Position numbers and translations under genes: made by a program. Positions 42,101 through 54,397 of a DNA stretch of 64,000 nucleotides are shown here, piece after piece; position 1 is the first letter of the stretch, and each line of letters starts with the position of its first letter. The notes under the pieces are model-generated. The model searched no databases and was not told the origin of the DNA. It saw nothing but the letters and a program-made list of their open reading frames with translations. Source of the stretch: Phylloscopus collybita. Lineage: Eukaryota; Chordata; Aves; Passeriformes; Phylloscopidae. The stretch is taken from NCBI GenBank assembly GCA_027886175.1, contig JAJNNQ010000137.1, forward strand, positions 10,048,001-10,112,000. Reading direction: 5' to 3'.

Positions 42101-45100
42101 CAGTCATTATATTTATGCATGAACCACCCACTTTGATATGGAAATTGCTGCAGCCCAAGGGGATTTCATTAAGTAATTAGGGAGGAGAGCATATAATGTC
42201 ATTTGCTGTAACTGGATCTACACAGTCAATCAATAAGTGACCATATGTGCATGAGCCTGGAGCATTTCAATACCCTTAGCATCCTTGTGAAAAAGAAAAA
42301 CAATGCAAGAGGGATCTCCTTTATCTGTGACACAATCTTGCAGCATAGGGCGTATTTTCATTGCTTAAAAGAATTGCACGAGCCATGCTGTCATATCAAA
42401 CTGCACAAAGCAGGCAGATTTATTGTCTGCCTGGAAATGCTCTGCAAGCAAAGAGCTTTGTGGTTCCAAGTCCAAGGCTTGACAAGCACTGCAAGAATAA
42501 ACCTGCTTTCTATCAGAGCTTTCAGAATCAGGCAGTGTTTTGCATTTATAGTCCAAGTTTGCTACTCTTAAAGGTCAGTTTTGTTCTTGAGTTTGAAAGA
42601 AATTCATGTTATTAAGTGTTAATGCAGCTGTAAATACAGCTTTCTAGCTTATTATTATTATTATTTTTCTCCTGTTCTGTTGGCTAAAACCCTAGACAGC
42701 TGGTGTTTGCTAGCTTGCATTCTTAGGGTGAAGAGTTTGTCCTACATACACAGAATGTGTTCATTCCTCAGGAATCAAGTGACCACACCAGAGCTAAACA
42801 ATACATAAAGCATATAATTTATTTTGGACTATGATTTCTCCAGATGCTTAAAGCTGGTACATTTATTACTTTTGACTACAAACCACTGATTTTCAGTAGA
42901 AAAATGCATAAAAGAAAGAGCAAAATCTTTTGCTGGGGGTCATTATTTTGAGTTTTGCTAAATTCTTACTGCTTTCATACCTTCTCATTTGCATCAGAAT
43001 CTCTAAATGCAGAAACAAGACAAAGTGGATGAATTCTCATATGCAAGAAACCCATCAAGGCCAGCTGTCTTGAACTGACACTGACTGCACTAAAGGAAAA
43101 ATTTCCATTGGCTTTTTGGAAGCTGGGGTGGGCCATCTACTTGAGGGCAGAGTAGGTCATCATGTGCAGCAGTTCAAGTCTGGTTTGCCATCCAGGCCTG
43201 TGCTTTTTAGATGGCATCCACTGTGGGTAAGTTCAGGTTATACTCCTCAGGTGCTCTTTGGATTGGGTGGGTGTCTGTAGGCATTATGATCCATTGCCCT
43301 GGGCTCACATTTTCATGGTTTAGTACAGTCAAAGCAACCTGAGCCTTGGGCCCGAGGTCCAGGGTTAGCTGACTAACTGTGGTTTAAGATCCACAAAATT
43401 TATCAGGAGTCATAAATGTGCTGCAGTGGTTGGATCTCTGTGAACATTTGGGTGTGAATGCCCTGCCTGAGGAGGTCTAACCTGCAAAAGACAGAATTGC
43501 TGCCCGAGGGGTGTCCCTCTCTGAGTCCCACCTGCAACCACCAAGAGCAGGGCCTGGAAAAGTTGTAAAGGGTTTTTATCCTTTGGTAGCACAGTTATAA
43601 AGCACCTCAGTCCTCCCAAGAAACTTATGATTCCTCTCCAATCCTCCTCCTAATCCTGTAATGTTCAGAAATTGATGACACCAGGGCATGCCTGTGCCTT
43701 TTGCAGTCAAAAAGCATGAGCCAGCACGAGGCTGCCCATCTCAGACTCTGCAGCACTCTGTGCCGAAATGTCACCCCGTGCTCTGACTAAACTGTTGGCA
43801 TACACTGAATAAATCCCTAATACTCCATGTGGAAAAGCCCTGGACACGCATATTTCCACTGAAACCAGGGTTTCTTTAATCAGAGGGGTTGGTGGGAACT
43901 TGAAGATATTGTCAGCCTTGTGTATGGGGCTGCGTTATGCAGGGAAAATATAGATCATGTCAAAAAAAATTGTTCATACTTTCCCCTATTGCAATCAGTT
44001 TAATTTTATTTATTTATGACGGTTGCTCAAGAGTGTGAGGCCACAGCTAATTAAAGGGACATGATACAATTTATCTTCCCAAATGTGTTTCTGTTGTCTC
44101 ACTGCCAACTAACTTTAAAACTCCGCCCCTGATTCTTTGGGGACTCCAGGTAAGGTTGTGCAGGGAGCTGGAGTCATTGTCAAAGTAGTGGGTGGTTATC
44201 AAGACAGAAGAAATGGCTGAGTGTGATGCAGCACAGGATGTCAGGAGTGTGTTTGCAGATGGTGCAATGGAAAGCTCCAGCCATGTACAATGTGAAGCAA
44301 TTCTACTTTTTGTTCTTTTTTTTTATGTGGGTTTGCAGTAATGATGTTATGTGTGCAGTGACCTCTGCTTCACAATATGGCTTTTTTTGCCATATTTTTG
44401 TCAGGTTGTCAATGCCTGGCTGGAAGATCCTATGGCAGCCACTGCTGAAGGCTGGAGGAAGCAGAATGACAGGACAGAAGTAGCAAAAGAGTATTTTGGA
44501 CATCAGCAGCTGTGTGTGCTCCCTCGGGAACCAGCAGCTGGAGATGAATTCACACCATGGCAGCTGCCTGTGAAATCTCCTTTGGCAAAGCCAGTAATGG
44601 AGAAAGTTTAATGCACATTGTAAATATGTCATTTTAAACCCCTTCCAGCACGTCCTCAGAGCTGGAAATTCTCTTCCTGCCCTCCAGGCACCCAGCATGA
44701 GGGCTTCGTCTTCATCACCGAGATAAACTACCATGTGCTGAGCTTCCATCAGGGAAGACTTGCTGCAAAGCTCATTTGTGGAGCTAATTTAGATAATGGG
44801 TACAAGTCTCTAAATCCTTTAAAGCACAACAAAACAAAAACCTTCACTATGGTTGCTGCCAGGTCCCCACAGGATTATCTCTGTGCCAAGTTCAGTTTGT
44901 ATAGGTAAAGATATTTAAAATTAATTTTTCTTCAGTGAAAGGCAGGTGTGCCAAAACTGAATTTCAGTTAGTAGTCAAAGGTAGAGGTTTATTGTTTATT
45001 TATTAAAAGACCAAACTGGTAAATATAAATACAAAAAGGCCATAATGGAAATTTTATACTAGATTACATTAAAATTTAGTATTAAATTCACATCCCAAAA

Positions 45101-45746
45101 TTATCACCAGAAACCTCCATGACATAGAGTGACAAGTGATCACACTTACATTCAAAATGCTCCTCATACCCTCATACCAGTTGTAGGCCAGCCAACAGAA
45201 ACCATCATTTTAAGACATCCACATATGCATGTTGCAATTATGACCAGAGAAGGAAATCAGAATGAGCCCAGCATTTGGCACCTTGTCTGTTTAGCAGCAC
45301 AGAGAACTTCTGATGTAACATCTTGATCCTTATTTTTCTGCAAAATTACTTAGACTCTACTTCTAATTCTCTGTCCATATAATTCAAGCTATTCAATTTT
45401 GAAAAATAAACAAGATATATCATGATTTAAAGGGTCTTTTGAGTATTACAAGTAGTCTCCCCTTGGTATTAGGATGTCATCTCACTGGTATGAGACATCA
45501 TAGCCCATGATTTCTCAAGAAGAGACTCCAACATTTCCCTGTATGTTGGTAATTATATGTAAAAATCATAAAGAGATATATGTATCATCCCTTCACACAT
45601 CCACAGGAAATTAGTCCTGGAAATTAAGGTGGTTAAACCCAACAAAAACTTATTTTTTCCTTCTTTGATGATATCTTTAATTCTAATGTGATTGAATTTC
45701 AGGGAGAACTCAAAATTTCTCATATTTGCCCTGAATTGTATCAATA

Positions 45747-45747
<1 letters not shown>

Positions 45748-45803
<56 letters not shown>
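45748..45803 (+). repeat. Poly(A) tract, 56 bp
   Basis: The longest pure homopolymer in the window, preceded by TGTATCAATAC and followed by TCCTTGAAATAAAT. No retrotransposed body is visible upstream. Confidence 0.95.
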
Positions 45804-45806
<3 letters not shown>

Positions 45807-47710
45807 TTGAAATAAATTTATTAAAATTGCTCTTTTGAGGGAAGCAAACTTTTGAGCAATCCTTTCAATATTCTTCTCAAAAACCCTTTATATTTTATAT
45901 AATTTTGTTACAAAAGAAATAAAAATTTTAATTAAGTTCTATTTTCTAAGTAAATGAGACTGCTATCCTATCTCCATAACTCCGTGAAGTATAAATACAA
46001 AAAAATACACAGAGGGATAGTTAAATACATTATTTCCATGCATAATGGACACAGGTGAACAGTAGCCTAATCAAAATTTCAATTAGATCCATCCAGCTTT
46101 CTGAGGTGTTGCTTCTCACCAGGCCTTTAACTATTGGTTTGACAATAAGGGTCAGAAATGGCTCATAGACTCCTTACTCTGAAAAGTCTACAGAACATTC
46201 TGATGACACACTTTTGAAGACAGGCTAATAGTCAAGTTTGAAATGTATTCTTTTTTTTAATTTTTTTTTTATTCCAGTTATTCATTACTACGATCATGGG
46301 CATCTTATTAATTGGATATTGTCATATGTTTTCCCAACTTATAACTATCTAGCCATTTATTTTTTTTTGTAAATATGTTTGTTCTTCCCATATACAAAAA
46401 TTAGAAATATATCCCTCTTTCTCTGCAACCAAACATGTCCTGCAGTAAAGGCAATAAATCATTTAATGGCTAGAGCCTTGATTTGCACCAGAATATCTGA
46501 GAGGGGTATTTTATCCATATTTAAGCAAGTATCTTAAACACAAAACTACATAAATCCACACAGAGCCATTTCTAGACATGACAGCATTTCTAGCAAAACT
46601 GACATAAAATGCTTGTGATCATGGTCAGGTGTCCTTATAGGCCCAGGAAGCAGGGAAAATCAGAGCAGGTGAGTTTTTTGTCTGAAGAAAAGGAGGAAAA
46701 GTGAGAGCTGATGCTCTGATGGTATTGTAAGGGCCCAATAATATCTGCTTCATGTGGAAATGCTGCAACTATCCACACTGTGTGAGGCGGTGATGTGATG
46801 CACGTTTTTTACACTCTGGATTAATGTGAAACAAAGGGGTCATCAGCTGAAGGCTCAGAACACCCAAAGTGTATCCACCCAAAACCCGGTGCAGGGTGAG
46901 CTGTTCTGGACAGGACATTTCAGGATATTTGGAGAGCTTGGAGCTGCCTAGATATTGCATTGCCATCTAGTGAACATCACTGAGACTGCATGGTGCAGCC
47001 GGGATGTCGAGATTCCCAGCACTAAACAAATGGAAAAAGAAGCAGAGGCTTCAGAAATGTTCAGTTGGACAATCATTATGCAATGGCAGAAAGAAAGTCT
47101 TACTAGAACTCCCCAGTCTCCTTCCTTCTTCTGAAGAAGAATTAATTTTGTGAGGGAACAGTAGGAGTACTTTGAAGCTCTCAGCTGTTTCATTTTCCTT
47201 TCCCGGATGTAGGACAACTCAGGGAAGAGTCCTCGGTATTCCCTCCCTGTAAATACAGAGAGGAAAAGCTACAGGTGTCCCTTGCTCAGTGTTTCCTCTT
47301 TCAGCTCAGTATTTGCTTGAAAATGGAATGCAAATATGGAACTCTCATTTCTCATTCAAAATTTTTCACTGTTTGCCTTTGGGAGTGCTCCACAGTTTGC
47401 ACATTACTCCTACATTGCAACCATGACTCAGAGTTGTAAAGCATTGGTCTCTGCCACTTCTGCTGGGTCTGTGGCATTCCCAGGCTTTGCTGCATGGATG
47501 CATGTAGGCCCTCGTGGCTGGACATCAGATGTCTACTGAAGTGTTTCCCTTCCCTCAGCCCCCCGAGGCCAGCAGCTAGCTCAGATTTAGGGAGGTTAGG
47601 GTGAGGGAAATCTTCAGGATAGGGACATAAAACCAAAAGAGGCTCTTACCCTGATATGTGGTCCAAGGCTTTATTCCAAGAAGGGGATCCCAGGGCAAAA
47701 GGGAACACTT

Positions 47711-48670
47711 CAGCCTACCAAAGCCAGTCTATCCCCACCCTCCACAGCTGGGCAGGGGAGAGGAAATACAGTGAAAGGCTCAAGGGTCAAGGTAAGGACA
47801 GGGAGAGATCAGTCACCAGTTACCGTCCTGGGCAAAACAAACCTAACTTGGGGAAACAAGTTTAAGGTATTACCAGTTATCAGAGTAGGGAAATCAGAAA
47901 TAAACCCAAATCTTAGAAATACCTGCCCCCAGCCCTCCCTTCTTACTGACCATAACTTTATTCCCAACTCTCTTCTTCCATCCTGCAAGTGGCACATGGT
48001 GACAGGGAATGGAGACCGTGGTCAGCTCCTCACACATTGCCTCTGCTGCCTCTTCCTCCTTAGGGGAAGGACTCCTCACAGTCTTCTGCTCCAGATGGGC
48101 TGCATCCCATGGGAGATAGTCCTCCACAAAGTTCTCCAGTATTGGTCCTTACCACAGGCTGCAGTTCATTGTATGCTCCAGCGTGTATCCCTTCAGTGGG
48201 CTGAGGTCCTTCAAGAACACAACGCTACAGCGTGGCACAGGGTCACAAGTCTTGCCAGCAAACCTGCTCCACTGTGGGCTTCCCACAATGCCACAACCTC
48301 CTTCAGGCATCCATGTGCTCCATCATGGGTTCTTCTACACTGCAGGTGGCCCTCTGCTCACCCAAGGACCTCCCTGTGCTGCAGGGGCACAGCTGCCTCA
48401 CCAGGGGCTGCCCCAGGGGCTGCAGGGGAATCTGGTCTGGCACCTGGAGCACCTCCTGCCCCTGCTTTTGCACTCACCTGGGTGCCTGCAGGGCTGTTTC
48501 TCTCAGATATTCTCACTCATCTCTCCATCTGCAATTTCTCCTGCACAGCAACTTTCCCCCCTTCTTTACTATGTTATCCTAGAGACACTACCACTATTGA
48601 TGATGGGCTGCGCCTTGGCCAGCAGTGGGTCCATCTTGTAGCCAACTGGCTCTGTTGGACGTGTGGGACA
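47711..48670 (-). mobile_element. Avian LTR-type endogenous retroviral fragment
   Basis: I recognise this from memory as a repeat dispersed through bird genomes that behaves like a solo LTR. On the minus strand it includes CCCCAAGTTAGGTTTGTTTT, GCCC and GACGGTAACTGGTGA, CTGATCTCTCCCTGTCCTTA, and further upstream a variant of GACCCACTGCTGGCCAAGG. It is GC-rich against AT-rich surroundings. It contains imperfect GGAGCA-containing units about 42-51 bp apart, and both canonical ends appear to be missing or degraded. The 337-codon plus-strand frame across it (47,771-48,784) is antisense repeat sequence, not a gene. The exact ERV family was not assigned. Confidence 0.65.
48086..48360 (-). repeat. 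Imperfect ~45-bp minisatellite inside the LTR-like element
   Basis: On the plus strand, variants of TGCTCCAGCGTGGG recur with their core at about 48,088, 48,133, 48,175, 48,224, 48,266 and 48,317, giving spacings of 45, 42, 49, 42 and 51. Each is followed by a CCTT or CCCA and a GGCTGCAG-like stretch. Confidence 0.65.
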
Positions 48671-51600
48671 AAAAATACTCAATATTTTCAATATGCCTTT
48701 TTGTATCTAACCATGACATTCAGGGTTTCAGGCTGCAAGAGAGCATTTCTTCAAAAACATTGTTTTGGAATATCCAGTAAGTGACTGTGAAAAAAGAAAA
48801 CCTTAGAAGAGATTAGCAAGAGAAGTTAATAGAAAACTACTGAATTATTTAGTTGGGTATTCCTGCAATTCATTTCTTCTGCTTAGAAAGAGGTTTATGG
48901 GAGGTACCATAAAAGGCTAAGGTGTGAATAAAGAACAGCAGAGGATTTAAATTTTAAATACCTGGTCCCGTACCAGTGAATAATGTAACTTGGCTGCTCT
49001 CAAAGGAGGATTGAGGGTCTGAGATGAGAATAGGCAAGGCCAGTTTTCTCAGAGGAACTCTGCCAAAGCTAGATGTATGCTCTCAGTGACTAACACACAT
49101 GACTTCTGTGGCCTCCTGGATTCATGACCTCCCTTTCTGCCCGGTTTTCAGATCAATAATTGTGCTTAGAAGCCCAGTCCTGAAAAATGCAGGTATAGAA
49201 AAAGATAGTAAAATTAACTAGCAAGACATCTCACAGGACATCCTCCAAGATATTTGACGTATCCTTGAGTGACAAGTGATATGATATGGACTCGATGGGA
49301 GACCCATGACTTCCTAAACCAGATACTAATAAAAAATTAGTTGCCCTGAGATATATTGCATTTATATAGGTAGGCAACTGAGACTGGTCTGAGCATTCTT
49401 GCTTTCCCTGGTTGGTTTGCACATGTTAGGCACACACCCACACTTGGTGGAGTATCAGTAGTGAGCAGTTTGGGACTGCTGGGCTGCAGACTCACCAGAC
49501 TGTGATATAAGGTTCATGGTGTCCCAACCTGTGCAGTGCCCAAGGCTTGCTGTCATGAGCTTTCTAGTTCTTCTTGTGAAGCCCTTCACCCTGCCTTTCA
49601 CTTTATAGTTATCAGTCTACACATCCCTACTGCATCTGCAGCTGTTCTCCCTATCCTAGTCTCCCAGAGTGTTGTTATCCTCATTATTTAGCAAGGGAGT
49701 ACTCAGAAATTGCTGATATGCCTGTTCAGTTGGGTTTTGTCAAAAGTCATTCCCTTTACCATGTGAGATGACCTTCATTCTTCCCTACCTCTAAATTTCA
49801 TTCCCCACTTTGTAATTTTTACTTTAAAGCCATATATTAGGGAGAAAGTAGAGCACAGTAGATGAGTTGCTGAAATAGACAATTAGCATTTTCCAGTAAT
49901 GTATACACACACAAGGCTCAGCAACCAATTAGAACTGCAAAATCTGTTCCAGACTGAAGCACTTCTCAGAGAGCTCTTTTAGCACAATGTGGGAGGGAAA
50001 GCAATGGCACAATGGCAAGATAAGATATAACTGCAGTTACTTGGAAAATAATATTTACAGGCAATGCTTTACTGGAAAAGATGTTCTGAAAAAGATATTC
50101 ATCTGAAGGGAGCCCTGCCATTTCTTGTAGTCCCACCACCCCCTATACTTCTTTGGGTTGTGTTTCAGAGGAGTTGCTGTTTCAGTTTGTGTATACCATG
50201 AGCTATGGACACCACAAATATGTCTTTGTGCCTGTAAACATATTTCATCATCCTTTGTGCAATACTGAGAATTTCTCATATCTTAGAGTCAATGACCAAA
50301 TAGGTGAATTTAACCACTTGTCAAAAATTTAAACACTCACAAAACTATGTAACAGGTCTGTCAGATCTGATTGTTGAAATAGTTGCCTAAATTGTCTCCT
50401 CTGTGTGCTGCATTAGAAAGATAGAAACACAAAGTCAAACGTACTAATTCAAGGTAGAACCACTCAATCATGGTTTAAACTGATATTTGTTTGACTTGTT
50501 CTGTCTCAATCCTTTATGAAAATGTTAATAAGATTCAAATATCAGTCTTTAGTGAGTAATGAGATATTAAACATAATGGAATAATGGCTTTCATTTGCTA
50601 TCTGAGAGGCTTTGATAAGGTATGATCTAACCTCTACCACCGCAGATAGGGCTGCTGACCATTCACATTCCTGAAGCTGTGAAGTAAAGCATGCAGGACT
50701 CTCTTACCAGATAAATTTGAGTTAAATACACTCTTGAAGGCTTTCAGAGTGGCATGAAGTATTGTCATGCTAAGCCATCTGTGTATATTTGCCTTTCTTT
50801 ATTTTTGTGTAAAATTTCCAGGATCACCAGCCTCTTCACTCAGGAATTCCAGACAGAATACCCCCTTTGGGATAAGAGCAGCCTTAAACAGAAGTACTCA
50901 AATGTTTCGATAGTTGGTGCTCCAGTGCCCAGGGGGTGCTTGGCTCCAGAAAGGGATTCAGGTGAAACACAGGGTAAAATCTGGGTTTTCATCTGGGTTC
51001 ATAAAATCTGCTGTTCTAAGAAACAGGTCATCCAAACTCCAAAAAACCGATCCACCTTCCTCCTTCCCTGAGGAGAAGATGCATTTAGTACTTGTGTTAA
51101 GAGGTTCTGCACCAGTATAGAAAGGGAGAGCAAGTTTCTATACCTAGGTTTTTTACTACCTCTGATCCTAACCCAGTAAGAATTAAAACTCACAGAAGGA
51201 GTCCTCTGTCTCTCAACCAGTATCCAAACAAAACAAAAAAACCCTTCATCTTTGTGGATCAAAAATCATCTTCCTCTAGGACTTTAGCTTCATGTGAAGG
51301 AATAACCTCAACCATAGCATATTCTCCTCAGAGTTAGTTTAATCCAAATGGGTTCACATCAGTATAGGAGCTTTTGGAATGCACGTATTCCACATACTGG
51401 CTGATACCTCTGGCTGTTAACTTATTCTTACTGCTAGAAAAATCATGTAAGTCTATTAGAATTGTTCAGGGTTGTACCAAGATGACATGTATGTACATCC
51501 TTTCAGCAAAGCAGGTGATGTTCCTGGGTGCTCGGGGAAGTCTTTGTCTGCTACCTGGAAGATTAGATGTCTCCTGAAATAGATTTCCTGAATTAAGCTC

Positions 51601-52892
51601 TTAACTGCACTGATTTGTCATTGAATTAAAGTATATGCTTTGCCAGAAGTTCTTTCTTAATGCATTCCCATTGCTCATAGGAAAAATGGAAATAATTAGT
51701 GGCTTCTGGTTACCTTTTTCTCCTTTTCTGTCAGTGTGACTCTGTGAATGTCAATAGTGTTCTTCATTTTCTCCTCCTGAAGACAACCATGCTGAGCTTT
51801 TCAAGACTGCAGAATAAACTGTAGGTCCTGCCACAGTACAGTGTGTGTTTGTAGAGGGGGTGCTTTTGTTGTAGTGATAACTTCTGATTTTACAAAACAG
51901 ACCCACTATTTGAGCAGCATAAAGATAGTTACACCTGTGGAGTGAATGCAGGAAAAAGGAAATGCTTCCACATTTCTGGTAAAAACATAAAATGTCAGTA
52001 CCCAAGAGTAGCTGCACCTCCAGTAGGCTTTTACCTTCTGCTGCTGGGTTTAACTCCTATCATGAAAGTATCAATCAAGAAATTTAACTTCAAAAGCATG
52101 CACATGGGTATTTTCCAGTTGGAAAAATTATGAGGGCAAATTAAGGGCAAAAATGTGACTTTCCCAGCCCTACACATAGATATTCTGGTAAAGTTAAAAT
52201 TGCAAATCTAGGTCACTTGAAAGAGCACACACAGAGCTCTATGTAATTCCTGATTTGTCCACACATCCTTGGTGTTACATGATGGATGCTGGGCAAGAAG
52301 TAGAGTCCTGGAAACTTTGGGTGGACCTACTTAAATCAAACATGCATTTTGTAAAAAAAAAACATTTCATGGAACTTAAAGGAAACCCTGCTCTTAGTAA
52401 AACACTCCAGAATATATATTAATGGCCATTATGGTCATATATTATGGTCATCTAGCAGACACTTATGATGGACTTTTTGTTGTACTGCTTTAAAAGTGTT
52501 GTAATTGTATCTGGTGATGTTAACTGACAGATGTAGCAAAACTTAATTATAGCCAGCATAATTTTTGACTGCCTACGCTGAGATGAAGCAAGAGAGGTTG
52601 TGAAAACTCGGATGTCCTTTGGGTGGCGCCTGCTGCAAAGCATTTGGTTTCTCTTCTAACAAAATAGAACTGAGAAAAGTCCCCGCCTGGCGCTGCCTGG
52701 ATGGGCTGTAAATCCCTGCCTGCTTCGGGTGATCCTGGGAGAGGGTGAAGCCACAGGGCATCAGGGCCAACTGGTAGGCAAGGAGGGAACAGGGAATGGA
52801 AAATGAATAGCAATTTATTTATCAATGTAGATTGCATTTGGTACGTGCAAGTCATTTGTCTTTCTGGTTTCTGTTTTTATACTGCTACTGAG

Positions 52893-52927
52893 AAAAAAAA
52901 AACAAACAAAAAAAAAAAAAAAAAAAA

Positions 52928-52960
<33 letters not shown>

Positions 52961-52968
52961 AAAAACCA
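52893..52968 (+). repeat. A-rich tract with C interruptions
   Basis: About 76 bases of A with isolated C (AAACAAAC type). Confidence 0.95.
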
Positions 52969-53561
52969 AGCTTTAAGCATATTTTATTAGTTATTAAATT
53001 TAACTTTTTTTATGCTGATGTGCATACCTGTGAATAAAACAAGCCCTTCCCTACTCTCTCAGTTAAAAGAACATAGAAGGCATTAATTTTCTTTCTTTTT
53101 CAGGATACATGTTTATATTACCTTAACAGACAGTGGTAGGCTAGGTGGGAAGAACAGGTTTTAACAGATGCTTTGAGTGCATAATTACAGCTAGAGATGA
53201 AGAGGTGGCACACCCACTCTTGCATGTCAGTGTGTGGGCTGTTAGATCTTTGGTCAGATCCGACTTTGAAATTGACCAACAATTTTCACACATTGGGATC
53301 TGGTATGGGTGGGGAACGTGAACACAGCCAGTCTTGCCTCCCACCCAACCTGCTGGGCCAGCAGAGCCAGCAAACGGTGTTGTGCTGTGCAGCTGGATGT
53401 GCTAACACCTGCCAACACAACCAGCTCAAGGGATCTGAAAGCAGGCCTCTCTCCAAGCTTGGCCTCCTGGGTTGGTTTTAGAATTTCCTCAGTTGAACAT
53501 GCCAGTGCTAACCTTGTTTCACAAAGTATACTCCTGTTTGTCACCCAGAACGTAAATCACA

Positions 53562-53696
53562 GAGTCAGGATATTCTGAGGTGGAAGGGATCCACAAGGAT
53601 CATCAAATTCAACTCTTAAGTGAATTGCCCACACAGGGATCAAAGGCACAATGTTGGTGTTATTAGCACCGGGTTCTGAGCAACAGAGACAATAAT
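53562..53696 (-). mobile_element. tRNA-Ile-derived SINE with CR1 tail (TguSINE1-like)
   Basis: Read on the minus strand, the head is GCTCAG, then CGGTGCTAATAACACCAA (the tRNA-Ile AAT anticodon arm), then a decayed B box TTTGATCCCTGTGTGGGC. About 53,625-53,562 then reads as a CR1 3' end: TTTGATGATCCTTGTGGATC, CCTTCCACCTC and AGAATATCCTGACTCTGTGA. The D-loop part is deleted, so this is an old copy and not a functional tRNA. A tRNA-Ile head joined to a CR1 tail is the structure of TguSINE1, described from passerine birds. The family name is my inference. Confidence 0.75.
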
Positions 53697-53882
53697 TGTT
53701 GTATGCCACTGATATTCCTAATGTATCACGCAGCAGCATTCCCTTCTAGGATGCAGTGGTGTGTAAAATGATTTAACAAGGTTAACTGTAGTCTCAGTTA
53801 TTCATCAGTTTCTAGAAAAAGAAAACATACCCCAAATACCAAGAAAAGAGACACAAGAACTTCATTATTCATCACAGAAGGT

Positions 53883-53888
53883 TTTATT
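53883..53888 (-). terminator. CD36: Candidate distal CD36 poly(A) signal
   Basis: AATAAA on the minus strand, followed about 25-45 bases on by TTCTTGTGTCTCTTTTCTTG, a strong GU/U-rich downstream element. Confidence 0.4.
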
Positions 53889-54391
53889 TACAATTACACA
53901 TAAGGATATCAGACAAAAGATTTGAGCTTTATCTTATTTGTATTTTCATTAACATTTCTAATGAAAGTTTACCCTGCACTGTTTGAACAAATGTAAATAC
54001 TTAACATTAGCCTTAGTATCATGAATTGACAACAACTGTAACTGATGCTTTGGATAAAGTAACTACAAATTACAATTCAAGTGCAGTCTAGGTGCTGGAC
54101 ATAGTTCAAAAGCCCAAACCTGCATTGAGATCAATGAGATTATGCATATGGACAAACATATCAATTCTGCCCATATAAAATTTGGCCCTGAGACATTTAA
54201 AATCATGGCCTGACTTGCTGGATCACTGCTGCTGGAGCACCACATAGCACTAAACAACACAAGTAAAGCAAACACTAACTTACTAACAATGTACTTGAAG
54301 TCAAATAAAATGAAGCTGAAATGTTAGTGTATCAAAAACTGCAGGAGAACTGCTGTTGTTCCTTTCATGTTAGATCCTGACACAAAGACAT

Positions 54392-54397
54392 TTTATT
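54392..54397 (-). terminator. CD36: Candidate proximal CD36 poly(A) signal
   Basis: AATAAA on the minus strand, followed by ATGTCTTTGTGTCAGG, a GU-rich element very close to the hexamer. Confidence 0.35.

Larger units (their letters stand above)
33446..53859. other. SEMA3C-CD36 intergenic region, no gene found
   Basis: About 20 kb between the two convergent genes. No open frame shows a known domain, codon bias or splice structure. The longest (47,771-48,784) is inside a dispersed repeat, and one of 171 codons (40,283-40,798, minus) looks random. Contents: A-tracts at 34,109, 35,956, 45,748 and 52,893; a GA repeat at 39,183; an LTR-like element at 47,711-48,670; a SINE at 53,562; and two low-repeat stretches near 42,030-42,560 and 43,980-44,150 that may be conserved non-coding DNA. 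Confidence 0.7.

Noticed and set aside
44223..44749. Possible processed pseudogene suggested by overlapping frames on both strands
   Set aside because: Neither translation resembles a known protein, and no poly(A) tail or target duplication was seen.
53628..53696. A functional tRNA-Ile gene
   Set aside because: The D-arm is deleted, the B box is degraded and a CR1 tail follows, so it is a SINE head rather than a working tRNA.
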